Part shown: piece by piece, positions 25,552-34,557 of the stretch
How positions within the stretch are numbered: the first letter of the stretch is position 1
How the letters are laid out: each line of letters starts with the position of its first letter
DNA from: K189A clade bacterium
GTDB taxonomy: Bacteria; Pseudomonadota; Gammaproteobacteria; Pseudomonadales; Azotimanducaceae
Assembly: GCA_902528515.1 (NCBI GenBank)
Contig: CABZTD010000014.1
Span: 1 to 46,890 of the forward strand
Length of the DNA: 46,890 nt
Reading direction: 5' to 3'
Made by a program: the position numbers and the translations under genes
The notes under the pieces: model-generated
What the model saw: only the letters and a program-made list of their open reading frames with translations
What the model was told of the DNA's origin: nothing
The model's database searches: none

Positions 25552-25818
25552 TCAGTGCGCGGTCAGATTTTTTTGCAGCAGCGGATCACCGTTGACAGTG
25601 ATCTTTAGCTCACCGCTGTCTGCCCAGTAGCGTGCCTCAATGTAGTGATGTTCTTCCCATTCCAGTTCGACATTGGTCCACACATATTGTGGCTGTTTGT
25701 CCGACGCATCTCGGCGTTTGCGCAGGCAGCCGTCCAGCCAAAGCTCGATTGCTCCATCGTCCGTGAGAATAAGTTGAAAGGTTTTATGTCGGTGATTAAA
25801 GGTCAATGTCTGAGACAC
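25552..25818 (-). CDS. Small hypothetical beta-rich protein
   Basis: 88 residues, not recognised with confidence. GTG at 25818 has AGGAG six bases upstream, which supports a real gene. The sequence alternates hydrophobic and polar residues (FQLILTD, IELWLDG, NVELEWEEHHYIEARYW, LKITVNGDPL), suggesting a small beta sandwich of six or seven strands with several exposed Trp; no signal peptide or membrane segment. A distant FAIM-like fold is possible (a repeated V-DG / V-NG strand pattern), but this is only an impression. It lies 21 bp before the PhyH gene on the same strand. Confidence 0.7.
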   Translation of the reverse strand: MSQTLTFNHRHKTFQLILTDDGAIELWLDGCLRKRRDASDKQPQYVWTNVELEWEEHHYIEARYWADSGELKITVNGDPLLQKNLTAH

Positions 25819-25955
25819 ATTGGGCTCCTACTGCAAACGACTCTCTAGGTCCTTAGCATAGCAGTGCGATCTTCGCCGTCGCGGTGAATTTTCTTAACAA
25901 CTGGTGTTTTTCTACCCGTAGTATTAGTTGTTGATTATGCAGTGTAGGAAGGTAA

Positions 25956-27332
25956 GTGGCTGAGTTATCCGAAGAGCCTGCAACATTTGCGAAGGTACTT
26001 AAATCTCGGGAGGTCATCGCTCTTGGCTTCGGCGCCATGATCGGCTGGAGCTGGGTGCTGATGACCGGCGTTTGGCTAACCAACGCAGGCACACTAGGCA
26101 CCTTGATCGCCTTCGCCGTGGGCGGCTTCGCCGTCGCACTTATTGGCCTAACCTACAGCGAACTGGCGTCTGCTATGCCCAAGGCAGGTGGAGAGCACGT
26201 TTATACACAGCGCGCACTCGGCCATCGCTGGTCTTTCGCCTGTACATGGGCGCTGCTATTTTCCTATGTCAACGTGTGTTTGTTTGAGGCCGTGGCGCTA
26301 CCGAGCGCCGTCGAGTACCTGTTCCCGGACATTCGCATGGGAACGCTTTGGACTTTCGTCGGCAGCGACGTAGACTTGGGCTTTGTGCTTGTTGGATCCA
26401 GCGCCGCGGCCCTGGTGACCTGGGTTAATGTCCTGGGTATTCGAACCGCGGCCATTTTGCAAAGCATTGTCACCGTGCTTATCGTGATTTCCGGTGTGCT
26501 GCTTATCAGCGGCGCAGCCCTATTCGGTGACTTTGAGAACGCCAAACCGCTGATCGCCACGCCTGCCACGGGCATTCTCTCAGTGCTTATTATGGTGCCC
26601 GCGCTCCTGGTGGGTTTTGACGTCATCCCTCAATCTGCGGAAGAAATCGACCTGCCGCCGAATAGAATTGGCAAGCTGTTGGTCATCAGCGTTGGTTGTG
26701 CCGTGGCCTGGTATGTACTGATCGCCTTCGCAGTGGGCCTGGGACTGAACGCTGAGCAACAGGTTTCAACAACCATGGCAACCGCCGACGCGGCCCAGTC
26801 GCTTTGGCAGCATCCGTGGGCAGGCGCGCTGCTGGTACTGGGCGGTATTGGCGGCATCATGACCAGCTGGAACGCCTTTGTCGTAGGGGGCTCACGCGTG
26901 CTCTACGCTCTGGCCAAGTCGAACCATGTGCCCGATGTTTTTGCACGCCTGCACCCCAAGTACAAAACACCCTACGTGGGGATTGCCGCCATCGGCGTGC
27001 TGAGCATGATCGCGCCACTGTTCGGCAAAACTATTTTAGTCTGGTTGATCAACAGCGGCAGCTTCGCCACCACCGTCGCTTTTTTGTTTGTGGCGATCTC
27101 GTTTCTCGTGCTGCGCAGAACAGAACCCGACATGCCACGCCCATTTAAAGTCAGTCACCCGCGGTTAGTCGGCTATGGGGCGGTGATTTTATCCCTGGGT
27201 TTGCTTAGCGCCTTTTTACCCTGGAGCACCAGCTCTCTGCAGTGGCCCGAAGAATGGCTGACCATCGTGGTGTGGAGCTGTTTGGGTCTGCTACTGCTTG
27301 CACGCTACGAGTTCCTGAAAACGCGTAGCTAA
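25956..27332 (+). CDS. APC-superfamily amino acid permease
   Basis: 458-residue transporter with about 12 membrane helices. The first helix contains ALGFGAMIGWSWVLMTG, matching the unwound GxG(x)IGxGW substrate loop of the amino acid-polyamine-organocation family, and LTYSELASAMPKAGGEHVYTQRALG is the classic helix 2-3 segment. GTG start with AGGAAGG directly upstream. The last four bases overlap the convergent radical SAM gene. Substrate (amino acid or polyamine) cannot be told. Confidence 0.9.
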   Translation: MAELSEEPATFAKVLKSREVIALGFGAMIGWSWVLMTGVWLTNAGTLGTLIAFAVGGFAVALIGLTYSELASAMPKAGGEHVYTQRALGHRWSFACTWALLFSYVNVCLFEAVALPSAVEYLFPDIRMGTLWTFVGSDVDLGFVLVGSSAAALVTWVNVLGIRTAAILQSIVTVLIVISGVLLISGAALFGDFENAKPLIATPATGILSVLIMVPALLVGFDVIPQSAEEIDLPPNRIGKLLVISVGCAVAWYVLIAFAVGLGLNAEQQVSTTMATADAAQSLWQHPWAGALLVLGGIGGIMTSWNAFVVGGSRVLYALAKSNHVPDVFARLHPKYKTPYVGIAAIGVLSMIAPLFGKTILVWLINSGSFATTVAFLFVAISFLVLRRTEPDMPRPFKVSHPRLVGYGAVILSLGLLSAFLPWSTSSLQWPEEWLTIVVWSCLGLLLLARYEFLKTRS

Positions 27333-28438
27333 TCAAACAGCCCCATTTGTCTTGCCTCAGTGCCGGACGTTGGGGGGCGGAACAGATCTGTGCGCAGAGG
27401 TGCTCGCTCATGATCAAAACCTACCTTGCGTGAGGCGATAGCAAAGCGCTGACTGAGCAGGTCGGCAAATACCCCAATACCGCGCATGCGTACAAACCAA
27501 TGTGTGCGGCCTTCGGGTTTTTGATGATGGGCATCCAATACGTTCATTACTTTGCGCTGACGTTCCGGATAGTGATTTTGCAGCCACTCCTCGAAGAGCG
27601 GCCTGACCTCTCTGGGCAAACGCAGCAATATGTAGGCACCCCATCTGGCACCGGCTTGATGCGCAGTGCTAACCAAGGCCTCTAGCTCATGATCGTTCAC
27701 ATAGGGAATCATTGGCGCAAACATCGCCCCTGTGGGCACGCCTGCCTTGGACAGATCTCGAATGATACGAAGCCGCGCGCTGGGGCTGGCCGTGCGCGGT
27801 TCAAGCTGCTGTTTGAGTGACTTACTGAGCGTGGTGAGACTGACGCTCACATGCACCAGATTGTGTTTTGCCAGCTCTGTCAGAAGATCTAAATCTCGCA
27901 ATATCAGCACACCCTTGGTGGCGATACTGACCGGATGCCGGGTTTGCAGGGCTAGCTCTAAAACAGTTCGTGTGATGCGATGCTCGCGCTCGATCGGCTG
28001 ATAAGGGTCGGTATTGGTGCCCATGGCGATAGGACTGATCTGATAGCTGGGCCTCGCCAGTTCGCGCAGTAAGTGCTCGCGTACATTGGTTTTGTAAAAA
28101 ATATGGGTCTCGAAGTCGAGGCCCGGTGAAAGATCAAGATAGGCGTGAGTGGGCCTTGCAAAACAATAGATACAGCCGTGCTCGCAGCCCTTGTAGGGGT
28201 TGATTGATTGTTCAAAGGGGATATCCGGCGAGCGATTGGTTGTGATCAGCCGCTTGGTGAGATCGGGCTTCACCTGCACCTTGGTGCTGCGCGCCTGCCA
28301 GTGCTCCAGGATATCTAGGCCGTCACCCCAATCATCGCTTTGGCGCTCAACAACCGCAGCCAAAAACCGGCTGGGGTGATTGGTCACCGCACCTCGTCCC
28401 CGGGTCAGCTTGCTGGGTTTGATGGGTAGGTCGGACAT
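27329..28438 (-). CDS. PA0069-family radical SAM protein
   Basis: 369-residue radical SAM enzyme related to SplB (spore photoproduct lyase) and Rv2578c/PA0069. The [4Fe-4S] motif is CEHGCIYC (Cys85, Cys89, Cys92) after SINPYKG, followed by FARPTHAYLDLSPGLDFET. GTNTDPYQPIEREHRITR and ATKGVLILRDLDLL are also typical. The C-terminal quarter (about 300-369) is outside the barrel. ATG at 28438 has AAAGAG upstream. A perfect LexA-type operator lies 18 bp before the start (28456-28475), so the gene should be induced by DNA damage; from what I recall, PA0069 itself belongs to the Pseudomonas LexA regulon. Reaction unknown. Confidence 0.92.
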   Translation of the reverse strand: MSDLPIKPSKLTRGRGAVTNHPSRFLAAVVERQSDDWGDGLDILEHWQARSTKVQVKPDLTKRLITTNRSPDIPFEQSINPYKGCEHGCIYCFARPTHAYLDLSPGLDFETHIFYKTNVREHLLRELARPSYQISPIAMGTNTDPYQPIEREHRITRTVLELALQTRHPVSIATKGVLILRDLDLLTELAKHNLVHVSVSLTTLSKSLKQQLEPRTASPSARLRIIRDLSKAGVPTGAMFAPMIPYVNDHELEALVSTAHQAGARWGAYILLRLPREVRPLFEEWLQNHYPERQRKVMNVLDAHHQKPEGRTHWFVRMRGIGVFADLLSQRFAIASRKVGFDHERAPLRTDLFRPPTSGTEARQMGLFD

Positions 28439-28455
28439 GAGTCTCTTTGAAAAAT

Positions 28456-28475
28456 TACTGTTTTTATATACAGTA
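28456..28475 (-). promoter_or_regulatory. LexA (SOS) box
   Basis: TACTG-N10-CAGTA with an AT-rich centre (TTTTTATATA), a perfect match to the CTG-N10-CAG core of the gammaproteobacterial LexA operator and to the flanking TA/TA. It is in the 57-bp gap between the GNAT stop and the radical SAM start, overlapping the likely -10 region of the latter. Confidence 0.88.
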
Positions 28476-28495
28476 TTTGACCAACCGGTTTTTGT

Positions 28496-28972
28496 CTATG
28501 TCAGCGTCAACACCATGAACAAATTACTGCGCTCGTAGCGCTCGTCCTGGGCCGCAGATTGGGCAACGAAGCCTGCATCGCGATATACGGTGAGGGCAGG
28601 CATCAAAATGTCATTAGTCGACAGCACCACCTCGTTGGCACCCTGGTCCCTCGCATAGTCGATGGCGTGGGCCAGTAGCCGCTTGCCTAATCCACGACCT
28701 TGCAAGCTGGGATCAACCGCCATTTTCGCCAGCTCGAATCGTGCAACGCCGCCGCTGACATGAAATGCCTTGGGCACCATGGCTGCGGTACCTACAACCT
28801 GCTCGTCTATCAGCAAAAAGAATATCTCACCACCGGGCTCGATGGCGTAGGCCTCCGGATGATCGAGCGCCGCGCGATCTTCGTCTTCGATACGAAAGTA
28901 GTGCTCGATCCATTGGTAGTTGAGCCGCGCAAAGTCTTCTGCATAGTCAGGGCTGTATCCTGTGATTCGCAC
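28496..28972 (-). CDS. GNAT family N-acetyltransferase
   Basis: 158-residue acetyltransferase. The acetyl-CoA pyrophosphate loop is QGRGLGKRLLAHAIDYAR (about residues 90-107), preceded by strand FELAKMAVDP and followed by EVVLSTN and YRDAGFV, standard for the fold. I chose GTG at 28972 because AAAGGAG lies five or six bases before it; an upstream GTG at 28996 has no such site. The N-terminal part (DFARLNYQWIEHYF) is like MarR-linked or YjgM-type GNATs. Acceptor unknown. It sits upstream of, but is separated by the LexA box from, the radical SAM gene. Confidence 0.87.
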   Translation of the reverse strand: MRITGYSPDYAEDFARLNYQWIEHYFRIEDEDRAALDHPEAYAIEPGGEIFFLLIDEQVVGTAAMVPKAFHVSGGVARFELAKMAVDPSLQGRGLGKRLLAHAIDYARDQGANEVVLSTNDILMPALTVYRDAGFVAQSAAQDERYERSNLFMVLTLT

Positions 28973-29027
28973 CGCAACTCCTTTGTTTAGCCCCACCCTT
29001 AAATCACCCTGAGTAACTCACCCCGTG

Positions 29028-30152
29028 CTAGTGGGTTGGCGGCACAGCCTCTGCCAGCCAGCGCAAGACCGCTGGGTTTTCTTCCTGGGGGTAGGTATGC
29101 GACAGGTTTTGGATCTCGCGATATACCACCTTTGCGCCGGCGGCACTTAATGCTGTGTTGGCCTCTTGAGCCATGCTCACGGGAAACATCCAGTCCAGGG
29201 CGCCATGCATCAGGTAGATCGGCAGGCCTTGCGCCCTTGCTGGGTCGACTACCTCCATCAACATGGGATGGAAGGACGCCGAACAGGGTGCCAGGTGAGT
29301 AAAGGGAGAGTCCGACTGCAGCCCGCAAACGTAACTAAACGTGCCACCATCGGACATACCGGTAAGCAAAATACGCTCTGGTTCGATACTCCAGTGTTCT
29401 TGTGCGTATGCCACGAGACCATACAAGCGCTGACTGTCCGCTTCGGGATTCATTAGGGACCAGGTTCGCTCTGACGAGGTTGGCGCGATCAAAATACACG
29501 GATCGGAGCGCGCTGCTCGCAGCCATGACCACAAGAATTGCCGCCCGTGACCGCTACCCCCATGCAGCGCTACCACCAAGGGCAGTGTTTCTCCCTGATA
29601 ATATTCCGGCACATAGACCGAAAATCCGCCTCGCTGGTCTGAAGCGTTATCTGCATGCATGACGCCCACATTCGGTTTTTCTGGGTCCGCCTCCATCAGC
29701 TTGCGCTGAAGCCCTTCATCCTCACGTACGTCGTCTTCAAGATAGAAACGGTTCACGGGCGGCAACATGGCCGCCAGAGGATAGGCAGCGGCATAGGCCT
29801 GGGTCGCCAATCCCATGGCGCGGTAGGCGGCCATGGGCGGTTCCGCCTGATCCATTGCCGAAGCGAAGCCGTCAAAGGCGCGAAGCGCAAGGGTCGTCGC
29901 CATGTTGGCGTGCAGGGTGAAGGCCTCAAGATGCTCTGGCCACTGGACCTGGGTAAATACCTGCCGGCCCTCTTCTAGGGGATCTCGATAAGGGCCTATG
30001 GCGCTGACGACCTCTTGCAAGGCTGGCGGATGCATCAACCGGCCCGCCTGATTTAGCGCATCCAGGGCATGGAGCAGCGGCAAAATTAACGCTGTGGTCG
30101 CTTCCAACAGCTCATCGGTATCACTCAAGGCGCTGTCTCCTAGTTCTCTCAC
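29028..30152 (-). CDS. Alpha/beta hydrolase (phospholipase/carboxylesterase-like)
   Basis: 374 residues from GTG at 30152; a TTG at 30128 with AGGAGA upstream is an equally likely start. The N-terminal half (1-165) is helical, with no recognised domain. The C-terminal half is an alpha/beta hydrolase of the esterase/poly(3-hydroxybutyrate) depolymerase kind: VVALHGGSGHGRQF, the nucleophile elbow TGMSDGGTFSY, the acidic position in MHGALDWMFPV and the His in NLSHTYP. No signal peptide is seen, so it should be cytoplasmic. It lies 31 bp before the start region of the GNAT gene on the same strand. Substrate unknown. Confidence 0.82.
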   Translation of the reverse strand: MRELGDSALSDTDELLEATTALILPLLHALDALNQAGRLMHPPALQEVVSAIGPYRDPLEEGRQVFTQVQWPEHLEAFTLHANMATTLALRAFDGFASAMDQAEPPMAAYRAMGLATQAYAAAYPLAAMLPPVNRFYLEDDVREDEGLQRKLMEADPEKPNVGVMHADNASDQRGGFSVYVPEYYQGETLPLVVALHGGSGHGRQFLWSWLRAARSDPCILIAPTSSERTWSLMNPEADSQRLYGLVAYAQEHWSIEPERILLTGMSDGGTFSYVCGLQSDSPFTHLAPCSASFHPMLMEVVDPARAQGLPIYLMHGALDWMFPVSMAQEANTALSAAGAKVVYREIQNLSHTYPQEENPAVLRWLAEAVPPTH

Positions 30153-30315
30153 AGTTTACAAGGCATTCACGCCGTCACAAGGGCAGCCTGATAGGATCTT
30201 GTCGGGCCGGTGATTGTACGGCAACCGAGATCTTCACAGGCTCTGCACGCCAAGAGACGCATGCTTTTGGGGTTTAAGCCCTCTTGGGTATTCCGAACTT
30301 TTGTGCAGGCACGCT

Positions 30316-31152
30316 ATGAATCAAATCACCTCCGACGCTGGGACCAACCAAGCCCCTTATTACCTGCCCCTTGCCGACGAGGTCGAGGTATTTCAAGCAG
30401 CTTATGCTTCGCGTCTGCCGGTACTGTTGAAGGGGCCAACGGGTTGCGGAAAGACGCGCTTTGTAGAGCACATGAGTTGGCATCTGGACAGCGAGCGGGC
30501 AGACGATGAGCGTCCTGAGATACCTTTGTTGACCGTGTCCTGCCACGAGGATCTCACCGCGACGGACATGGTGGGGCGGTATCTGCTCAAGGGTGATGAG
30601 ACGGTCTGGTCCGACGGGCCTCTGACCCGAGCCGTGCGCACCGGTGCCATTTGTTATCTCGATGAAATTGTCGAGGCACGCAAAGATACAACGGTGCTCA
30701 TACACTCCCTCACAGACCACAGGCGCATTTTGCCCATCGACAAAACCGGTGAGTTACTCAACGCCCACCCGGATTTTCTGCTGGTGATCTCCTACAACCC
30801 GGGCTATCAAAGTGTCCTGAAAGACCTCAAGCCCAGCACCCGGCAGCGGTTCGTCAGTCTGGAGTTTGACTACCCAGATGTTGAGACCGAACTCCGGATC
30901 ATCCGGCACGAGTCCGGGGTTGAAGAAAGTACCGCCGAGCGGCTGGCGGTGATTGGCGAGCGGGTACGCAACCTCAAACAACATGGCTTCGAGGAGGGAG
31001 TAAGCACGCGTTTGTTGATATACACCGGTGAGCTGATCGCTGCCGGTATTGCGCCGAGGCGGGCAGCCACTGCGTCAATCGTCAGCGCCATTTCCGATGA
31101 CGCCAGCGTGCAGGAGGCCGTTGCTGACATCGTTGATGTGATCTTGCCCTAG
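30316..31152 (+). CDS. MoxR-type AAA+ ATPase (CbbQ/NorQ family)
   Basis: 278-residue AAA+ ATPase. Walker A is GPTGCGKT (residues 40-47), Walker B AICYLDEI (111-118), with sensor and arginine residues in SYNPGY and PSTRQRF. The family (CbbQ, NorQ, GvpN) partners a VWA-domain protein, encoded 32 bp downstream here, to assemble or activate metalloenzymes or Rubisco. ATG at 30316 has a weak AGG six bases upstream. No rbcL, norCB or gas vesicle gene is in the window, so the client is unknown. Confidence 0.9.
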   Translation: MNQITSDAGTNQAPYYLPLADEVEVFQAAYASRLPVLLKGPTGCGKTRFVEHMSWHLDSERADDERPEIPLLTVSCHEDLTATDMVGRYLLKGDETVWSDGPLTRAVRTGAICYLDEIVEARKDTTVLIHSLTDHRRILPIDKTGELLNAHPDFLLVISYNPGYQSVLKDLKPSTRQRFVSLEFDYPDVETELRIIRHESGVEESTAERLAVIGERVRNLKQHGFEEGVSTRLLIYTGELIAAGIAPRRAATASIVSAISDDASVQEAVADIVDVILP

Positions 31153-31183
31153 GGCACCGGGTTCAGCGGCAGGAATTCGACCC

Positions 31184-33205
31184 ATGACACTCGAGCAAGA
31201 GTCTGAGGCCATCGAGCCCGGCATCGCGCTGGCGGATATTGAATCGTCCTTGGCACTGTTTGCCGAGGGCATCGCCGGGCGATACTTGCATATTCGTAGC
31301 AACCAAGAATTTGCAGCCAACCCTAAGCTGACCCTTGAAGAATCCGGCGGCCAAAACAGCGACACCCTTTTTCTTCCCGAGTCCGTTGCTACAACCCACG
31401 CCTCTACCTACCGCGTGCTTGCCATGGAGCAGATCGGGCTGCGCGAGTGCGACACCCTAAGCTTTCGTATGGAGACCGCTGTCGAGCAGATACCCAGCCT
31501 GCTGGAGCGCTTTCAGCCCGACCCCAACGCCGGACCAAGGGTTGGGGACTACCGACTGCTTTTCACCAGTTTTTCTCAGCCCGCGCTGGCAGAGGATCTG
31601 TTTCTGCTGTTTGAAGAGACCCGAATCCAAGCCCACCTGCAGCGCGCATACCCAGGACTGACCAAGCATCTTCAGGCCTATCATGGGTCACTACTGGCGT
31701 CAGAGATTCCCGCAGATCTGCTAGAACAGGCCAAGCGATGGCGTATGGGGGAGCCGCTTATGCTATCCGGAACTGGACTGCAGCGAACGCTATACGAAGC
31801 GATTGTGGAGCACCGCGAGAGCGCTGCTACAGTTTACGACAGCGTCGCGGCTCTCTGTGGACACTATGAGAGGGTATTGGCCCACTACGAACTTGTAGAA
31901 AGCAGCTACCGCGAAACTGATGAATCGCTCTTTGACTGGCTCAACCGAGAGCAGCGCGTCGAGGAATGGGAAGAAGAGCTGGAAGATATTAACGAACAGC
32001 TCAGTCAGTCCATGGCCATGGAAATACCCACGGGTCAGGAAGAGGAAGCCATTTACGGCGACGCAGGCGACGGCAGCCAAAGGCAGATCGATTTAGACAT
32101 TAAGGAACTGAAGGACGAGCGCGACACGCTCAAGCGTCGCGTCGATATGGAGCGTTCGGCGGTCGCCCACGCCCTGGGTAAAAGCCAAGGCGATGCACGA
32201 AGTTTTCGCTACGACGAGTGGGACTACCTCAATCGCACCTATTTGCGCGCATGGTGCCGGGTCTTCGAGCAGCGTCTGGGAACCGATGGCGAGGACGATA
32301 TCGCGCCACTTAAGGCAGTGATCCGCGCCTATCAAAACACGGTGCAGCGCCAACTTGAACAAATACGGCCGACGGGCCTGGAGCGCATTCGCCGGGTGCA
32401 AGACGGTGACGAACTGGATTTGAATGCGGTGATTGAAGCGCGACAGGATATCCGCGCCGGTCAGAGTGCAGACGAGCGCGTATATTCGCGCAAAGAGCGG
32501 GTGCAGCGTGATGTGAGCGCGATTTTTTTGGTTGACCTGTCCGCCTCGACTGACGACCCCATTCATCCACCGGAGCCTCGGGACTGGTCGAACTACGAGG
32601 AAGACGAGTCCGATACCCGGGCAGGCTGGTATGCGAGTTTTGACGAGATCGAAGAGGAGCCAGAAGAACCTGGGCGCAAAATCATCGACCTTGAACGCGA
32701 AGCCATGGTGGTGATGGCTGCGGCGCTTGAGGCGCTCGGTGACAGCTACGGTATTTACGGGTTTTCCGGCTACAGCAAGGACAATGTCGAGCTTTTTATC
32801 GCCAAGGAACCCGATGACTCGTTCTCGCAATCGACGTTGAAGAGTATCGCGGCCATGGCTCCAAAGGGTTCTACCCGCATGGGGCCTGCCATACGTCACG
32901 CAACCCAGAAGCTAATGAACACAGGGAGCGCCATGAAGGTGCTCATGGTTATTAGTGACGGCTTTCCTCAAGACTGTGATTACGGCCCGGTGCGCGGTAA
33001 CCATGATTATGGCGTGGAAGATACCGCCAAAGCCCTACAGGAATGCCAGCAAAAGGGTATCGAAACTTTTTGTATGACCGTTGACAAATCTGGCCACGAC
33101 TATTTGAAGCGCATGTGTCCGGACGAGCGCTATATGATCATTGAGGAAATGGAAGACCTGCCCAGCCAGCTCACCAAGGTCTACGCCGCTCTGACCGGCA
33201 AGTAG
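31184..33205 (+). CDS. VWA-domain protein (NorD/CbbO-like)
   Basis: 673-residue partner of the preceding AAA+ ATPase. The C-terminal third is a von Willebrand A domain with an intact MIDAS: Asp451-x-Ser453-x-Ser455 (FLVDLSASTDD), the Thr in KGSTRMGPAI and Asp in VISDGFPQD. The N-terminal part is helical, with a long acidic coiled segment (about residues 240-330, EEWEEELEDINEQLSQ and following charged residues). ATG has AGGA nine bases upstream. NorD and CbbO act with MoxR ATPases in remodelling NO reductase or Rubisco. The length and architecture fit NorD. The client is not encoded nearby. Confidence 0.9.
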   Translation: MTLEQESEAIEPGIALADIESSLALFAEGIAGRYLHIRSNQEFAANPKLTLEESGGQNSDTLFLPESVATTHASTYRVLAMEQIGLRECDTLSFRMETAVEQIPSLLERFQPDPNAGPRVGDYRLLFTSFSQPALAEDLFLLFEETRIQAHLQRAYPGLTKHLQAYHGSLLASEIPADLLEQAKRWRMGEPLMLSGTGLQRTLYEAIVEHRESAATVYDSVAALCGHYERVLAHYELVESSYRETDESLFDWLNREQRVEEWEEELEDINEQLSQSMAMEIPTGQEEEAIYGDAGDGSQRQIDLDIKELKDERDTLKRRVDMERSAVAHALGKSQGDARSFRYDEWDYLNRTYLRAWCRVFEQRLGTDGEDDIAPLKAVIRAYQNTVQRQLEQIRPTGLERIRRVQDGDELDLNAVIEARQDIRAGQSADERVYSRKERVQRDVSAIFLVDLSASTDDPIHPPEPRDWSNYEEDESDTRAGWYASFDEIEEEPEEPGRKIIDLEREAMVVMAAALEALGDSYGIYGFSGYSKDNVELFIAKEPDDSFSQSTLKSIAAMAPKGSTRMGPAIRHATQKLMNTGSAMKVLMVISDGFPQDCDYGPVRGNHDYGVEDTAKALQECQQKGIETFCMTVDKSGHDYLKRMCPDERYMIIEEMEDLPSQLTKVYAALTGK

Positions 33206-33215
33206 GTTGCTCGTC

Positions 33216-33398
33216 TTACTGCACCGACCAGATCAACAGAAGTACGAAAAGCATTACGAGGCCGATGATGAATACTGCCGTCGACCAGTCTCCGGGCTGC
33301 GCTTCCACGGGATTCTCGCGCCAACGCTTGACCATGGGCCACATGGCAAAAAGCATCATGCTGCAGGCCGCTAGGGCTACAATCTGCATCCAATCCAT
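33216..33398 (-). CDS. Small two-helix membrane protein
   Basis: 60 residues from ATG at 33398, which has GGGGAA five bases upstream (the frame extends to 33431, but that part lacks a site). Two membrane helices (about 4-20 and 37-58) flank a charged loop, MVKRWRENPVEAQPGDW. No signature is recognised. It converges on the VWA gene, ending 11 bp from that gene's stop. Confidence 0.7.
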   Translation of the reverse strand: MDWMQIVALAACSMMLFAMWPMVKRWRENPVEAQPGDWSTAVFIIGLVMLFVLLLIWSVQ

Positions 33399-33467
33399 CT
33401 GTATTCCCCTTCGAGCTTTTGCATTCCCCATCGAATTTCAGGCCAACTCGAAATAACCGCCAACAAA

Positions 33468-33508
33468 AAACCCGGCGAGTCTCTTCCAGGAAGGTCTACG
33501 CCGGGTTT
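33468..33508 (-). terminator. Rho-independent terminator after the YccA-like gene
   Basis: Ten-base stem AAACCCGGCG (33468-33477) / CGCCGGGTTT (33499-33508). On the minus strand the hairpin runs into six Ts (complement of 33465-33470), a classic terminator, 52 bp after the gene starting at 34234. On the plus side the tail is TTTCT, so it may also act there. Confidence 0.85.
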
Positions 33509-33559
33509 CTAAACGAGCAAAGCTTCTTTTGCTAGTCCATGAAGCGTGCCCAATAGCGA

Positions 33560-34234
33560 CTAGTCGTCGCTACCGAATATGCCCAGCAGCTGTAGCAAGC
33601 TGATGAATATGTTGAAGATGCTCAGGTACAGGCTGTATGTCGCCATGATGTAATTCGTTTCACCGCCGTTCACGATGGAGCCAATTTGCATCAGTATCAT
33701 TGCGCTCATCAGCATGATGATGCCGCCTGAGATCGCAACGGACAGCAGCGGCATCTGCAGGAGGATGTTCGCGATAATGCCAATGATCATGACCATGAGG
33801 CCAATGGCAACAAAACCGCCCATGAACGAAAAGTCGCGCTTACTGGTCATGGCATAGCCCGCCAGTCCCAAGAAGATCACAGCCGTGCCTCCCAGTGCGG
33901 TACCGACCACCTGTGCGCCGTTAGATAGCGCAAGATACATGCTGATGATGGGACCGAGTCCAAAGCCTAATAAACCCGTCACCAAAAAGATCACACCTAA
34001 GCCTGCACCGGAATTAGCGGTACGGGGCAGTACAAAAATTCCCAGCGCCATGGAGGCCAGTACGCAGATTATGTATGCGCCACTCGAGACACCCATAACC
34101 ATAGAGAGCCCTGCCATGATGGCACTGAATCCCAGGGTCGCTGACAAAAGCAGGTAGGTATTTTTTAGTACTTTATTAGTTTCCAGCGTAGACAGACTGG
34201 CTACCGACGCTCGATGCATAGATCGCTGTTCCAT
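33560..34234 (-). CDS. Bax inhibitor-1/YccA family membrane protein
   Basis: 224-residue protein with seven predicted membrane helices, of the Bax inhibitor-1 family; E. coli YccA binds FtsH and protects SecY. Seen are NKVLKNTYLLLSATLGFSA, GPIISMYL, and the ending ATYSLYLSIFNIFISLLQLLG, typical of the bacterial branch. ATG at 34234 has AGGTGAT about seven bases upstream; a GTG three codons earlier is weaker. A good terminator follows. Transcribed alone, divergent from the acyltransferase pseudogene. Confidence 0.92.
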   Translation of the reverse strand: MEQRSMHRASVASLSTLETNKVLKNTYLLLSATLGFSAIMAGLSMVMGVSSGAYIICVLASMALGIFVLPRTANSGAGLGVIFLVTGLLGFGLGPIISMYLALSNGAQVVGTALGGTAVIFLGLAGYAMTSKRDFSFMGGFVAIGLMVMIIGIIANILLQMPLLSVAISGGIIMLMSAMILMQIGSIVNGGETNYIMATYSLYLSIFNIFISLLQLLGIFGSDD

Positions 34235-34243
34235 TGATATCAC

Positions 34244-34557
34244 CTATCGTATTTCGAGGTCGTGATGCACGTCATTGTGTGCGTCACCGCCTGCGATGTT
34301 GTTACTAACGTTGCTAAGACGCTCGCGCCATCGCGCGTACGTCTATATTGGCGACTGGTGAGGGTTTTGCAACCCCAGCAACGCGTTTGTGAGCAGGGTC
34401 AATAAAAAGTCGTGCATTCGATTTACAGCCTGTTCCGCTCAAATCCAGAGATCTTCCAAGTCAGCGATTTTTGTCACATATCCGTTACTCACCAAGCGTG
34501 TTAATTCGCTGAACAACGCGCTAGAGTTTCGCGACGCAGTTGCAACGGAACGATGCC
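34244..34557. promoter_or_regulatory. Divergent intergenic region upstream of the YccA-like gene
   Basis: 314 bp without a gene. It holds the promoter of the YccA-like gene and possibly one for the acyltransferase remnant. A small GGGTT-TTGC-AACCC hairpin (34363-34376) is seen; no recognised operator. Confidence 0.35.
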
